Shown here one piece after another: positions 20,660-35,300 of a DNA stretch of 64,000 nt (positions are counted from its first letter, which is position 1; the number at the start of each line of letters is the position of its first letter). Location of the stretch: NCBI RefSeq assembly GCF_022539665.2, contig NC_081336.1, forward strand, positions 8,842,778 through 8,906,777, read 5' to 3'. Origin of the DNA: Daphnia carinata (lineage: Eukaryota; Arthropoda; Branchiopoda; Diplostraca; Daphniidae). Both the position numbers and the translations under genes were made by a program. The notes below the pieces were generated by a model, which saw nothing but the letters and a program-made list of their open reading frames with translations, did no database searches and was not told where the DNA came from.

Positions 20660-21836
20660 GTACATTTTCAACATCTTCTGTCCCCCATTTTTTTTTTTTT
20701 TTTTTAACATTTAGAATAGAAATAAAACAGAAAATCTTTTCTAAAATAAATACAGACCATTATTGTAATAGCAATGCACGCAAAAGCAACTGCCATTCAC
20801 TTGTTAATTATCATTTGAATGAGTTTTCATATGATACCACCTGAATTAAATTAAAACAGTCTTTAAATCACATTTTTTTTCCTCTGCCGCCTTACTTGAT
20901 TCCATTACAATTTCGCCTTTGTTCTTGATTTATCTCTCGTCTTTTTTTTTTGGTTTATTGACGCAGCACAGTCCAGCCACACACACACACACACACACAC
21001 AAACAATTGGGTATAATGTACAGATAAAATGAGCTCGGGGGGAGATGATGGAATGAAAAGAAGAATTTTTGGAACAAGCATGCAACAAACACAAGAGAAA
21101 ATTGTTTTCCACACTATGGTTAAAAACAAGTCAATTATTAAATGTTTATAGTTATCTTTTGCTTAGAAATCCAAAAACATTATTAAAAATTTATGGGGAC
21201 TACAATCAGAATTTGGTCATTTCTCATATCCGTTTTGCTTCGCACAACTATCCAATCCTCTTTTGTACACACATACATAAGGTGCATGGTTATTTAAATT
21301 TTCTTAGGGAAAATATTGACGTAAAAGGATAGAAACTAAAGTAGTTTATCAAGTCCACGTTCCATTTCGCATCGTAATCGATCAACTTTTTTTTTTTTTT
21401 TTTTGCTTTTGTTTTTTAAACTTGGAATTTTTTAAACTTCAGTTATTTATACATTTATATAATATGAAAGTCTCAACGAAATATTTGGAGAGATGTTTTG
21501 TCTGATTTACCACACATAAAACTAAAAGAGTTAAAAAGATAGGAAATCTTTAAAGTCAAAATGTTCACGTTTATACTGTACGCAATATGGCACGCTCAGG
21601 TGTTTCCTCTTTCTTTTTCTTTTTTCTTTTCGAACTATTTTCTTTTTTTTTAAGATGAGGGATAATACGCCTTAAACATAAAATGAATATTCCATCATCA
21701 CCGTAAAAAAAAAAAAACGAAAAAAAAAAAAAAAAAATCTGAAATACACCATTTTTGAAACGAGAGACAGAAAAAGAAAAGGGCGCGGTATTTGAAAAAA
21801 GAAATAATGAAAATTCTTACGGGCCAGGTGAATCAA
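20660..21836. other. convergent intergenic region
   Basis: This region lies between the 3' ends of the microprotein gene (plus) and rhophilin (minus), so it contains both 3' UTRs. It includes a (CA)n microsatellite at 20978-21001 and several A/T homopolymers. No gene is seen. Confidence 0.6.
20721..20726 (+). terminator. poly(A) signal of the microprotein gene
   Basis: AATAAA lies 65 nt after the stop codon, with a second A-rich near-match about 20 nt further on. Confidence 0.6.
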
Positions 21837-24800
21837 TCAGCGCATAATGATGTTCTTGCAGATGACCTCGCCGCTAACGGGCGGCGTAGACGGCGTCTTG
21901 AGGGCCATCATGGCGTGATGGTGCGACTGCTGGTGCAGATGATGGTGGCCGTGGCTGTTCTGGCGCTCGCGGCTCTTGGTCCGAAACGGATTCCAAGTGA
22001 GCCGGCTTCCGGCTGTTGTGGAACGTGTTTGGCTACTCGTGCCGCTGTCAACAGTCCTATCTCGATCTTTGCTCGAGTGTAGGCTCAAATTAAAGAAATC
22101 CGCCGCCAGGCTGAGGCGTCCAGTGATGGTCCTATCTCGACTCCTTCCCCCTGCAGGAAAAACGTTTCGAAATTGATTTAAACATTGAAGAGATAAGATT
22201 AAAAAAAAAAAAAAAAAAAAAAAAGAGGAAAAAGAAATTTCATCTGGTTCCAGGTTTTTATCTTTTCGAATGCGAGTTCTAACCTTTGCCGGAAGATTTG
22301 GCGTCCGTTCTGTATTTGACGTGACTGTCGAGGCTCTTGTCACGCCGCCTGACGCCGGGCAGGTTACGCCCGATGGCGTGTATCCGGTCACAGCTCTTGC
22401 TGTTGTTCTTCGAGCTCCTTCCGGCCAACGTGCTGGACAAGTGGCTAGCGGCCGAGGATACGCCCGAACTGGAACTGGTCGTCGATGTGGGCGAGGTCGA
22501 TCCGCGGCCACCGGGCAAAGTTTTGGCCATGGATTTCATCATTGACTGAGAGAAAATGAACGGCATACACGGAAAAATTAGGGAATTCAAAATAAAAAAT
22601 AAATAAATAAAAACAATGAAATTAAAAATATGCATAATAATGATGCGCATACCTTAGAGGGTTGGGTTGGTTTCTCGACGGGTTGAATCAGTTTGAGAGA
22701 GAGGTCATTGCGAGCGTGTTTGATGAGAGACACGACCTCTTCGTGTGTTGACCACTTTACGTCCGCATCACCGATTCCTATGATGACGTCACCTTCCCTC
22801 ACGCCAGCCAACTGTTTGATAATGAATCACATTTACTTCCATCTTCCATTGATTTAAAATAATAATAATAATTACATCGGCGATGGAACCGCCATCGACT
22901 CCGGCGATGATGATGGGTCCGTCGCCGCGCACACTGAATCCGAATCCTTGGTCATGCAATTTGCGCAAATTGGCCACTCTGGGTGGGTTCCACTTGTGCT
23001 TTGCCGAGAACAAAGTCAGCGGACCCAGTTGGCGGAATAAATCGTCCACTGGATGCTGGGTGAAATCCGGCTGGCCAAACGACAGCTGCAATTTCGTCGA
23101 TGCTATTTGTTTGTTTGTTTTGTTTTTTTTTGTGCCAAATAAACAATACAAATAAAATCAAAATTTTATTGTTCCATTTCAATGCAACAAAAATCTAATT
23201 AGATTTGCACTAAACCAGACCGACAGGAGGGGGGGGGGGGGGGTTGCGGGAATCAGAAGGATGCCAACTAAGAAGACATAAATCGTAATCAAAGGGGCGC
23301 TATTCATCTCTCTTCTTTCTTAGACGGACTCTCCCACCACCCCGCCGCGATCCAGCAACGAAAACTGGGCTACATAACGTAGAAGAGTAGGGACGGACAA
23401 CGGGCAAAACGGCCGTTGATTATAGCTGCGATATAGAGCACTAATTGCGGCTATGATAACCTATTTCTGCGAGACACACAAAGTCCAGCTGCGTCCCGTT
23501 ACGAGTGCACCAAAAAAATTGAATAAATAAGACGAATACGCGCTAAGGTATTAGGGACGCGTAAGTAATCGTTAAAGAAAGAAAAAAAAAAAAAAAATTC
23601 CCAATCAACCGTTAAAGGACAACGACGTTACATTTCTCTTACGAGATCAAACAAAAAAAAAAAACAAAAAAAAAAAAAAAAGGTATTGCGGGTTGTTGTC
23701 TTTTTTCCATTTTTCCCCGTACGATTGCACGCAAACGTTTTAACCGGCCCTTGGCAAATGATTTCGACTCAATTATTGGGAACTCGAGAGACGGAAGATT
23801 AGGGCCAAATTTAATCGTCTCGGGCTGTTAGCATGTCGTTCACAATTTGACGATTATAAACGTGTTAGACACACACACCGTAGCGGTTCTCTAAACAAAC
23901 GAAACAGAGACGTGGGCTAATATAAATGTGCAGTCAGGGCTAATCAGATGGCCAGTTCGGGACCTGAAAAGAATTTCGCTGCAATCACATTATGCATCAG
24001 CTATCGAAAAGCCATCAAAAAACCTAACAGCCATCTGTTTCTGTTTTTCCCACACAAACTGGCAACGCCGGTTAAAAATCGTATGCAAATGAGAGAGCAA
24101 TTTCACGCAAGAATAAGGTAGTAAAAAAAGAAAAAAGAAAAAAGTAGGTAAGACAATCAATGGTGCACTCACCCAAGATGGGAGGCGGGTCGAGAGCCTC
24201 GCCGAATTCATCGTCTCCGAGTGCTCGGGTGTAGGCGCTGAGAGCGGCGTCGTGAGCCCGTCGCAAAAAGGTCGACAGGTGGTCGCGCTTCTTCAACTCG
24301 CGGCACATGCGCTGCAGCCGCAGGCTCTCTTCGTGCAGAAGCACCGATTCACGCATATGACTCAAACCTGTCGGTTATTCCCCACCATAAAAAAAAAAAA
24401 AAAAAAAAAAAAACAGAGACATAAAAAAAAAAAAAAAAAAAAAATGAGTGATGAAATTTTAAAAATAAATCACGAAACAAAAACCGATACCCACAGCGTT
24501 CGCACGATATTTCGAAACTTTTTTTTTTTTTTTTTTTTTTTAAACATTCCCGCTCTTAATAAGCCAACATTAACGACCAATCCCCCCCCCCCCCCCAAAA
24601 AAAAAAAAAAAAAAAAAAACAAAACAGACAAATTACCCACACATTTTTCATTCGACTTGCAAAATGTGTGGATCTTTTCTTCTTCTTTCTTTTTTTTTTT
24701 TTTTTTTATTGTTGGGAAAGTTTTACAAGGACGTACGAGACAAGCGGGACAATGTTTGACCGCTACTCTCATTTCACGAACGACAAGGCGAAAGTATTGC

Positions 24801-25385
24801 CGAACGAAAAAAAAAATTCTTTCAATTTTATTCCTTTTGGGAAATTTGCGTTTTCTAATTGTCTGTGCTCGTCGTCCGCATCGATCGTTTCACGATTCAT
24901 TAAGCGACGTTTGCCTTTTTCACAGTTCGGCGTCATTCTCACGAAAATTGAAAAGAGAAAAGCGCGAAATTTCTTTTCTTAATAGAATAGAATAGAAAAG
25001 AAAAAGAAAAAATTGGACGTACCTAATTGGAGCTGTTCGGCATCGTTTTTGGGTACTCGAATGTCGATGATGGTGCTGACTTTATCTTTGCTCGGTTTGC
25101 TGGCCGAATGGGCGGCGAAATTGGGTTCGCCGTTGGCTCGTTCATCCTCGCTGTACATGAAGGTGAGCGTCTCCTTCGTTTTGAGACTTAACGGACGGCC
25201 GTCGATGCTGGCCACAAATCCAGAACCGACCAGCTGGTGAGCCATCGCCTTGTAGTATTGGCTCTTGACTTGGACCAGAGCGATCCACGAATCGGGCACG
25301 TAGTCCTTGACCAGTTCGACAGACAGGGCTTCGTAGACGCGCTGATACGAGTCCGACAACTGTATATATAAAATGGAACAAAATC

Positions 25386-25419
<34 letters not shown>

Positions 25420-28400
25420 AATCGATTAGTTTCAATTGTTTTCCTTCTAAATCTTGGAACACAACAGGTGGAATATTAAATTTGAAAAAACCGTCAAGGT
25501 TGATTTAAAAATGGAACATAAATGTATGCAAATGGCCGATTGAAAATGCTTGCATTTCTCGATTTGATTTCCTCATCGGCCATAATTGGAAGTCACGACC
25601 GTTGCGATTCCCCTCTTTTGTTCGGTCGTTGCCAACAAATATGGCAACGACGCGCACAACCTTCGATTTCCTTTAGTACGTGCGACTCTGACAACGTTCA
25701 CGAGCGCCCGTCGAGTCCATCGGCTTTCCCTCGCACACTCAAAACTAATCGATCTTTAATTTTTTTTTTTTTCTTGCCCCAAATGTGTGTGTGTGTCATT
25801 GATTACCTCGGCTGCCTCTTGAGCTTGTTCCAGGTAGGCGTCGACATCCTGGGCAGGAGCAGAGTCCCCTCGACAGCTCAGCAACAACTTCTCGAAAAGG
25901 CACTCGCGAGCTTGGGCCTTTTTATATGCAAATATTTTTAAAATAAAAATAAAAAGGGGGCCAATTGTTTTGCTTCAACAGAAAGAAAAGAGCAGCTTAC
26001 AATCATGAGGAGGATGAAGGCCTCGAGGACTTGCGGGGCCAAGTCCATGGACGGTGCGTTCGTGAAGTTGTCGACAATGAAACGGAAAACGGCAGCTGCT
26101 CGTAAAAAGTTATCGACAGAGCCATCGAGTCCCTCGCCCGTCCCGCGTTCCAGTCGCGTCCCGATCTGCGTGTGCAAGGCTCCCAGGTTGAACAAGACGC
26201 ACGCCTTTTCAAAGGCCACTGTCCGCTGCGCGCTCGGCACTCCCGTTAAAGAATCAAACCTACAATTTTTTTTTTTTGTTTTTTTTTTTGTTTTAAACAA
26301 ATAAAAACAAATCGAATTAAGTCAGTAAGTCAAATGAATTTGCTCCCGTTTCCTCGTCTTCGTTAGAGCGTCACCGTTATGATAAGGACAATCCCGAACG
26401 AACGAACGAGCAAAGAGCATAAAAAGATATCAATCAAGCCTTAACACGCAAAAACATAAATTTCGTCTGCTACAGATTATGCAAAACTAGTGGCCTCATG
26501 CTGGAACAGATGCGTTACGCTCCAATTTTTTTTTTTTTTTTTTTCTTCTTCTTCTTTTGCCCCCTTCATTTTCTGTCCGAATATAAAAAAAAAAAAAAAA
26601 AATGTTGTTGGCTTCATTTCAAAGAGTTTTTGATGATCACGTGGCGGAACACACCTGCCCCGTCTCAATTGCACTCGGCCCGTATATATATATATATCGT
26701 GCCACACATTGACTTGGACATTTCCAGACATTATGCGTGTTCTGGAATTGCTATGAAGTAAGTAAGAAATATAACCAAAAAAAAAAAAAAAAAAAAAAAG
26801 CAAAAGAGTACCAGTCGAAAAAGACGCCCAGGCCTCGTTCGGGCGAGAAAAAACGGCGTTCAAAGAAGTAGAGCTGATTGTAGTACTCGTAGAGCAAACC
26901 GATGCCAGTGGCGTCGCGCGATGGCGTCCTCATGGCCTGATTATGAAACAGCAGACAAAAAAAAACTTGGCTTATATTTTTTTTTTTTTTTTTTTTTAAT
27001 TCAATATTTTCGTTGTGGATCATTTAGAGGAAGTTTTGAAACGAGCCAATGACCCCAATAAACAAGTTATTCAGGTTGGTCTAGTTGTAGGACGGTACCT
27101 GTCGCAAGTCAGACAACTCGGCGATGGCTTCCGCATAGTTATCGGCCTCGTCTTTATAATGATCCTCGATAAACTCCTGTTGAAACATTCAAGTCAAAAT
27201 CAAAATTAGATTGTTTTGAAGCCCGAAACAACAACAACAAAAACAACAAAAAAAAAAACAAAACATCAAAATGACAAGTCAAGTGGATTTTTAAAAAATT
27301 ACGTACGCGCAGGGGATCGTGGAATGGGACTTCTTTGGTTTCTTTGAGGCCTAGCGGAATCATGGGGATGTGATGGGTGAGGCCGCCGTGCTGGTCGCCT
27401 TGGTAGACCTCGACCGAGCTGTTGAGAACGGCCAGTTGTTCCTTGAGCAGCTGCAGATTGGAATTGACAAAGCTCAACTCGAGCGAGACCGTCTCGCGCA
27501 GCTTCTTGTTGCTCGTCGCTCTATCCCCCCCCCAATCAAACACATCCAAAACGAAAAGAAAACGTTAGGTTAACTGTAAACACATTTGACACGAGAACAA
27601 CAACAATAGACACTTAGAAAAAAAAAATATATATATAAATAAAAGGATATATGATCGCAGACAAACGGGTTCCAACAAAAGGGAAAAAAAAATTGGTGGG
27701 TGCATGCGAAAAAAGGACACGGAGCGCATCGGCCATGGAACGAACGAACGAACGAACCAACGAACGAACGAACGAACGAACGAACGAACGAACGAAAAAG
27801 AAAACGAAAAGGAAGAGACTCATCTTGCGGTGGTTGAATGGAATCTGTTGGTACCGACTTTCGTCTACTCATCGCATCGATTTGAATCGGCGCTAAAAAA
27901 AATACGAACACCAACCTACATTCGATTGTTTTCTCTTTCTCTCGCTTTCACAGTGGGGAGATATCGTCAATGACTTTTCTAATTTGAAACGAATACAATG
28001 ACGAATTTAAGCAAATCCAGGCCGATTTGTGAACTAGATGTTTTTGTTTTTGTTTTTTCAAAATTTTTGTTCTGACAGGTTCTCAATTTTTTTTTGTAGG
28101 TGGAAATTGAGGGGAGTTAAAATGATGGTTTGGGCAGTTGGGTAGAGCTCACGCTGATTTGCCTTTGTTCACCTGAATTCTTGGATCATCTATTCCATTC
28201 AAACAATTTGCTAGGAACGAGGTGGGGATAGTAGGGAAGAAACTGGAACTAACACAACAACCGAAACACACACACACACACACAAAAAAAAAAACAAAAA
28301 AAAAAGAGGAAATTGCGATTTGATGGTAGGGCCGATATCAAATATCCAATCCATTTTTTTTTTTATTATTTTTTGCACCGCCAATTGCGCAATAAAAGAA

Positions 28401-28911
28401 AAAACAAGATACAAAACGCTTCAGGTGATTTTCCCGCAAGACCCCGATTGTGTTTTGTTTCGTGCCAAATTCTCAAACAGTCGATTCTTTCTCTTCTTCA
28501 CCCAAATTGCAATTAACCGGACACGCATACCAAATAAAAATAAAATTCAAAAAAAAATAAAATAAAATAAAATAAATTAAGAAAGGAAAATGGCTATTGG
28601 CAACGTTGCTTCACCGCCATTTTCAATTGGTGGAAATTAGTGTTTTCTCACCGCAAAAAACAAAAAAAAAAAAACAATTGAATAGGCAATTCAAAAAGCG
28701 GACGCAATTGAAATGGACACGTCTGCCTGCCACGCAGCAGGAATTGCGTACGCGTCTCTTTCGGCTCTTGTCGGCCATCTTGTGAAAGAAACACATTCGG
28801 AATTTCGACGACGAACTCTCTCTCTCTCTCTCTCGTGTCCTCATCACTTGATCTACGACATCGCCTGCCGGATATCGTCGCTTATCGACACCGAGGTGCC
28901 TCCCTTTTTCG

Positions 28912-28951
<40 letters not shown>

Positions 28952-29648
28952 TTTGCACACGCGCACGACACAAACATTTGTGCAAAATGTTGTGCGTCTT
29001 TCAGTTGATGAAAGACATTTTTAAACAAAAAAAAAAAAACGTGCCGTCATCGACACTTGCTTCCCTACGCTGAACGCCGTTCTTGTCCTAATGCCATTCA
29101 AATAAACAAATAATTACTTCCTATAAATAGAATATTTACAGCCAGTTGTAGGTATCATGGAATAGCAGCCGTCTGGAACGTCTTCCCCCCAAAAAAAAAA
29201 GAAGAAGAAGAAGAAAAAAGAAGTTTTTGCTTGACTTTTAAAAACATTTCTTTTTCTCAGACGTGAGAAATTTGATTTTGTTCCACGGGACGATGGTTTT
29301 CTCTCTCTCTTTCTTACATACACACACAAACAGAATTCCCATCCACTTAAAAAAAAAAAAAAAAAAGTTAAATAGAGTTCTACATTCGTTTGTGTGCCCA
29401 CCACTCTCTTCATATGGTGGGAGGGGGGCTGAAATGATTGCAATTGCTGGCCAACAAAGGATTGCAGCAACAACACCACCACCGCTTGGCTCATGATGGC
29501 TGCCCCTTTGGCTATTGAATATCGATGCGATCGGTGAGCCGTGCGAGAAAAAAAAAATAAAAAAAATAAAAAAAATCCGGCAGACGCTATTAAACACACT
29601 GGCAATCATAGCCACACATTTCGGGGGAAAGCAATAAAAATCATTGCC

Positions 29649-29679
<31 letters not shown>

Positions 29680-32354
29680 GTGGGGAAGTGGGGGAGAGAC
29701 TGACGGTCAGCGCATTTTCTTTTTCACGAAAGAAGAAGACGAAAAAAAAAAAAAGGAAGTTGAACGGACCCTATTAAACGGTCAAACACCTGCCCATTTC
29801 ACACGCAAATAAAATGCCCAACACAAATAAAAAAAAAAATCAAAATAAAAGGGAAAATCAAACTTTCAAATGAGACGTCAGTGCTGTCGCATCGTAGCGC
29901 CTGTCCCTATGAATTGCTTATCAGACGTGAAAATGAATCAGGTTGAGAATCGAACACCTTCCGAACGCTCCTCGCCAACATTTTTTTTTTTTTCAATTAA
30001 AAAAAAAGGACAATCTTTTTTTTTTTTTTTTTTGAAGAACAAAGAATTTGCATATCCAATGTGGCAATTCCAGTGATGGGAAAAAATAAAAGGTGGGATA
30101 ACTATGGTTTTGAAACGTGGGCGCGCGTTTAGACTCTTTTTGATGATTTGCTTCGACAACGACCTTGGATAGGAAATCGTTCGCCAGGTAAAAAAAAAAC
30201 AAACAAAAAAAAAACAAAACAAAATGCGTTTCGTTTTTTCTCTTTTTCCCTCGCCACATGAAAAGTCTGCGACGTGATAAATGGATTGGTGGCAAAATAA
30301 ATAGACTCTCGTTCCAGCGTGACCGGATTAAGAAAGAAGAGAGAAAAAAAAAGCCCTCTTGCGGTTCGTCTGTTGAAAAAAAAAAAAAAAATTGAACTAC
30401 AAAGAAGAAGAAGAAGAACCAGGTGCATCGAGTCAAGCCACGACGAGCTCGTCATCGTAGAGACGGATTTATTACAGTGGACAGATGACAGCCGGAACGT
30501 TGGCCAAAACGAAAAAAAATAAATAGAAAAGACAAAAATTGGCGAGTTGTCCAACGAGACGTGACGCAAGTGGGACGTCATTTGATCCCATTGGTTTTGC
30601 AATGAAATTTGCGCTCGACTGATTTTGGATCCCTTCTTTTTTTTTTTTTTTCTTTTTTATCCGACATAAAAACTGTGGTGGAATTTCTCCATTCGGGAAA
30701 AAAAAAAAAAAAATAAAAAAAAATAAAATAAGGACGCAAGGTGGGAGAGGGTACTGATACAACAATCGAACGAAATAACAAGAGAGAAATCTCGGATGCT
30801 CCAGAAAAACAAAAAAAAACAAAAATGTAACATAACAATTCAAATATCCCGCGACAAAAATAATGAAACCGAACTGAACGGCTAAAAAACCAAAGAGAAA
30901 ATGGCCAACGACTCAAATGGAGGAGAAAATCTTTTTTCGAGATTTTTTTTTTCTTTTTTTTTTTTTTTTCTCCTTTTTTGTAAAAGTAGGAAAAAAAATT
31001 TATAATGAAAGGCGAGAAAGAGAAAGAAAGAAAGAAAGAAAAAAAAAAAAGAATTTGAATTTGACGTACTTGAAAAGGTTCTCGGCGCCAGCTCGTAAGC
31101 GAAGTTCTTTGTTGATTTCTTGATTCAGTTTGGCCCTTTTCGATTGCAGTTTGGAGCGACATGTGGCCGCTCTCGGATCCGAGCCCTACATCGAAAGAAG
31201 AAAAAAAAAAAAAAAAAAAAAACAAACAAAAGAAATGCATTAGTCAAGTGTGGCAACGATCCATCACACAAGACGTCACAATTTCAAAAATTAAATCAAT
31301 CCAAGAAATAACATTTTTTTTTTTTTCCCCCTTCCTAATCCACTTCTAACTTCAAATGCAAACCTATTTTATTCATACAATCCTGCATTGAAACAAAATC
31401 GAATAAAAAAAGAGAAGCGAAATCTTTCATGTATACCCGATGGTAGGCCTTGTTATGGGCTTTCAATATGGCGACGTGAGCCATGATGTTCGTGTGGTAA
31501 TTTCCGGAATCAACGCACTTTGTCGTGATCCTTCCTCTCCTCTGCAACTCGCAGCTTACTTCTCTTTTTATTTCTACTCTTTTTCTTTCTTAATATTCTT
31601 GAAATTCCGCCATTGATTTTTTTTTTTTTTTTTTTTTTCGCACACACACACACACACACACACAAAAAGTGAATATTCTTTGAATGATCCGCTTGTCCAG
31701 CAGACGTTTTTTTTTTTTTTGTTTCGATACCGGATAATTCCAAACACACGACACGTACAAAGTTGAAAAGAAAAAAATAAATAATAAAATCCCGTTGATG
31801 GTCGAGACAACCAAAAAAAAAAAAAAAAAGAAAGAAACGAGGACGTGAGAGTTCACCCCAGTCACGAATAACCCACAACAGCACACACGTACACGTACAC
31901 ACACACACACACACACCAAACGGGTACGTCAAGTTCAAAAACTGTGTGTATCTTTTTTTTTTCCTCTCGTCTTGCAATAGGAAATGAATAAACTCGACGC
32001 ACAAAATGTTCCAAAACGTCACTAGAATGTCACTCGAATTCAATTGTGTGCGTGTGCGCAATGCAAATCAGTTCAAGTTCTCAACTGAAAATGTCTCAGT
32101 TGAGGTCAAAACGTTCGTTATAAACAGTGTTTCTTCTTTCTTTAAAATGGTGGAACCGAAACTGTGAGACTTTAAACAAATAAAAAGGCAAAGAGCCAAC
32201 GGAATTTTGTTGAAAATTCCAAGCAAAAAAAAAAAAAAAAAGGTTCTGGAACTTGCTGCTGTCCCGGACAGCGGTCGATGTTGGACTGGCGTGATAGCTG
32301 TCGTTGGTAAAGGAAGAGACTATTTTCCACCGCCAAACCAAAAAATGCTCTTGG

Positions 32355-32390
<36 letters not shown>

Positions 32391-35300
32391 GTTGTTGTGT
32401 TAGTGCTTTTTTTTTTCCCGCGAGACATACAACAAAACGTACAGAGAGAAAGAAGGGGAGGGCACACAGGTAGAGAATGAGAAAAAAAAAAAAAAAAAGT
32501 CAGGAGAATAGCCTGGGGCATTCTTTTTTTTATTACGTCGGGAGAGCTATATAATAACTCCCCTAACACACAGAGAGAGACAGAGGTAAAAAAAAAAAAG
32601 GAGGTAGGAATGGAGAAAAAAAAAAAAAAAAAAAAAAACAGGGTTCAGCAACGAATGGGAAACGATTTGGAACGGCATTGCCAAGCGGGTTTTCTCCCAC
32701 AATAATTAACGCAAAACCTTTAATAATAATGCGCGGCGCAAAATGGGATACGTTTCAAACTACAAATTTGTGTTTTCTTATCAAAATCAGAACAAGGTCA
32801 AAATCTCAGCTGCTCTGGTGACATTTAATTTAAAGAACACATTTAAACAATCAAGGAATTGTGCTAATGACGACGATGACGATCCGATCCGCCATTCCAA
32901 GAACTCCATCGCATATTTTAATCCACACGTTAATTAGGATTGGATCAAACATTGGGGTTATTTTTATAAAAAAAAAACAAAAAACATTCGAGATTGTTTT
33001 TTAAGGGGGGGGGGGGGGTGGGGGGTGGGAATTAAAAAAAAAACGAAAATAATATGTTTGAAGGGCATAGGAAAAAAAAAAAAAAAAAAATGGGAAGCTC
33101 CTCCTCCCCACCTGCGCAAACTCGACAAAAAAACACGCAAGGTGTGTAGTCCGCAGCGCGCAAAGCCGGTGGGCAAATCACCAAGCGCCTGTTGTTGTTG
33201 CTGCTGCTGCTGCCGCTGCTGCAACAGAACCGGAAAAAAAAAAAAAAACCGCCACAAACATTTCATTTTCAAATTCAAAAAAATTCAAAAGAAAGAAAGA
33301 AAGAAAAAAAAAAAAACCCTGTGCTCATATCATTATTCAACCCGAAAAAAAAATTAACGCGCATTTTTTTTTTTATTATTTTTACAACTGTTTTTACAAG
33401 TCGCGTCTTTCATTTTGTTTTTCTCTTTGGTTTGAAAATGCAACCCCGCTGGCATTCAAACATTCCTCACTCTCTCTTTTCATTTTCCTTTCAAAATTTA
33501 AAAAAAGAAAGAAAGAAAGAAAGAAAAAGAAGAACGCAATCAGGTGGCTGGACAAAGTTCATTAACATGTACACACAATCGCACCTTGACGTATTACCCA
33601 ATTGCTCTCGATCAAAAAAAAAAAAAAAAAAAAAAAAATATTCCGAAGGCGTAACGCGCGTTGGCTGAACGCGGTGAGAACTGGGCCTCACGGGATGTGT
33701 TTTTTTTTTTCGTCACGTTGCAATCACGCGATTATTAGATCACCGCGCAGCGCGGCCAATTTGATCAAGTGGAAATGACTTTGGTGTGCGCGCAACAACA
33801 AGTCAACCCAAATGAGAATCACCTTGTTCTCAATCAACGTGTGAGTCGAATTTAGATTCATTTCAAAGAAAAAAACAAAAACAAAATGTGTTTCATCATC
33901 TCTCTCTCTCTCCGGGTTTTTCCTTTAGATGAAAAAAAAAAAAAAAAAAACAAAAAAAAACATTTGCACGCGCCAATGAGAGACCGCAGAACGTTACTCG
34001 TCTTACATATTTATTTGAAAAACTTTTCCTCATCACAAGTTTGAAGAAAAAGGATCGTTGATTGCATTCAAAGCCTCTTCTCTCTTTCTCTGCCTCCCCC
34101 CCCCCAAAAAAAAAACATGACAACAATCGTAAATTTCGATCAAAGAAAAAAAAAAAAACCGAACTATCGGTGCTTGGTTATTTTTAGTTTTCTCCTTCTT
34201 TTTTTTTTTTTGTGTTTTTTTTTTTTATACTGATCAAATAAAAAAAGGAAAAGTGAAATGAAAAACAAAAAACAAAAAAAAGGTGTGTAAGCAGTCAAGT
34301 CCGTTAGATGTTTCTATAAGAGAGACCTCCCTCCCGCCAGTCATACGAAACAAACAGGTACCCGTGACGATAGGACCATCTTATGCTTCTTTTTTTTTTT
34401 TTTCTCTTTCGCGATAGGCTCGGCTGCGTTTTTTTTTTCAATGTAAGAACATGAAAAGAACAAGAATTTCAAAAGAAAAAAAAAAGAGTAGGTTGTAGAG
34501 TCAAGGGAAAAAAACCGCATTGCACGCAAAAAAAAAAAAAACAAAAAAAACAAATGGGGGTACTCTATAAACGCACACGCACAACGAGGAAAACAAATAG
34601 GAGAGTTGCATGAGCGGAAGAACCGCAAAATAAATCAATAAAAAAAAAGACAAACTTTCATTTGTCAATTGAACCATTGCACCTTAAAAAAAGAAAAAAA
34701 AAAAAAAACGAAGCGCATTTTTCACTGGGAAATGCGAATTTCATTTTTGCAGCTTTTTACAAATATCATCGTCTTAATCCGCATTTCATTATTTTTTGTT
34801 TTCTTGGCCGGCATATATAAAAAAAAAAAACTTCCGGCAAAAGAAAAAGCAAGTCAACTGTCGCGCGTCATCTTCAACAGTTTCGACACGAAAACATGGG
34901 AGCAGACACTAGTTTTGAAAAAAGGCGCCAGGTGACATTTCAATGGCGCATTTGTTTCGCCATACAGAATCAACAAAAAAAAAAAGGATAGAACGCAATC
35001 CGTCCCGTTATTACGGCATCTGACAATCTTCTCTGACAAATCCGACGGGATGATCAAATGTTGTGACAAGAAAAAAAATTTAAAAAAAATATATATTAAC
35101 AACAACAAGATACCAACTGTTTTTAACCAACTCTCTTCGCTACATGAAATTCCCTTATTTTATTTTTTTTTTTTTCAAAAAGCTGAGCGTGAAAACAAAC
35201 CAAATAAGAAGAGAGCAGCGTGAAAAACCAAAACAAAACAAAAAATGATCGGACGGGCAAAAACGTTGATGCTGCTCATTATGTACTTCGTTTAAACAAA

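Noticed and set aside
24252-24995. 247-codon plus-strand frame
   Set aside because: Poly-Lys and poly-Phe segments from homopolymers, antisense to rhophilin exons 8 and 9.
30578-31240. 220-codon minus-strand frame with poly-Phe and poly-Lys
   Set aside because: Mostly intron homopolymers; only the short HR1 part at 31185-31070 is real, and it is in another frame.
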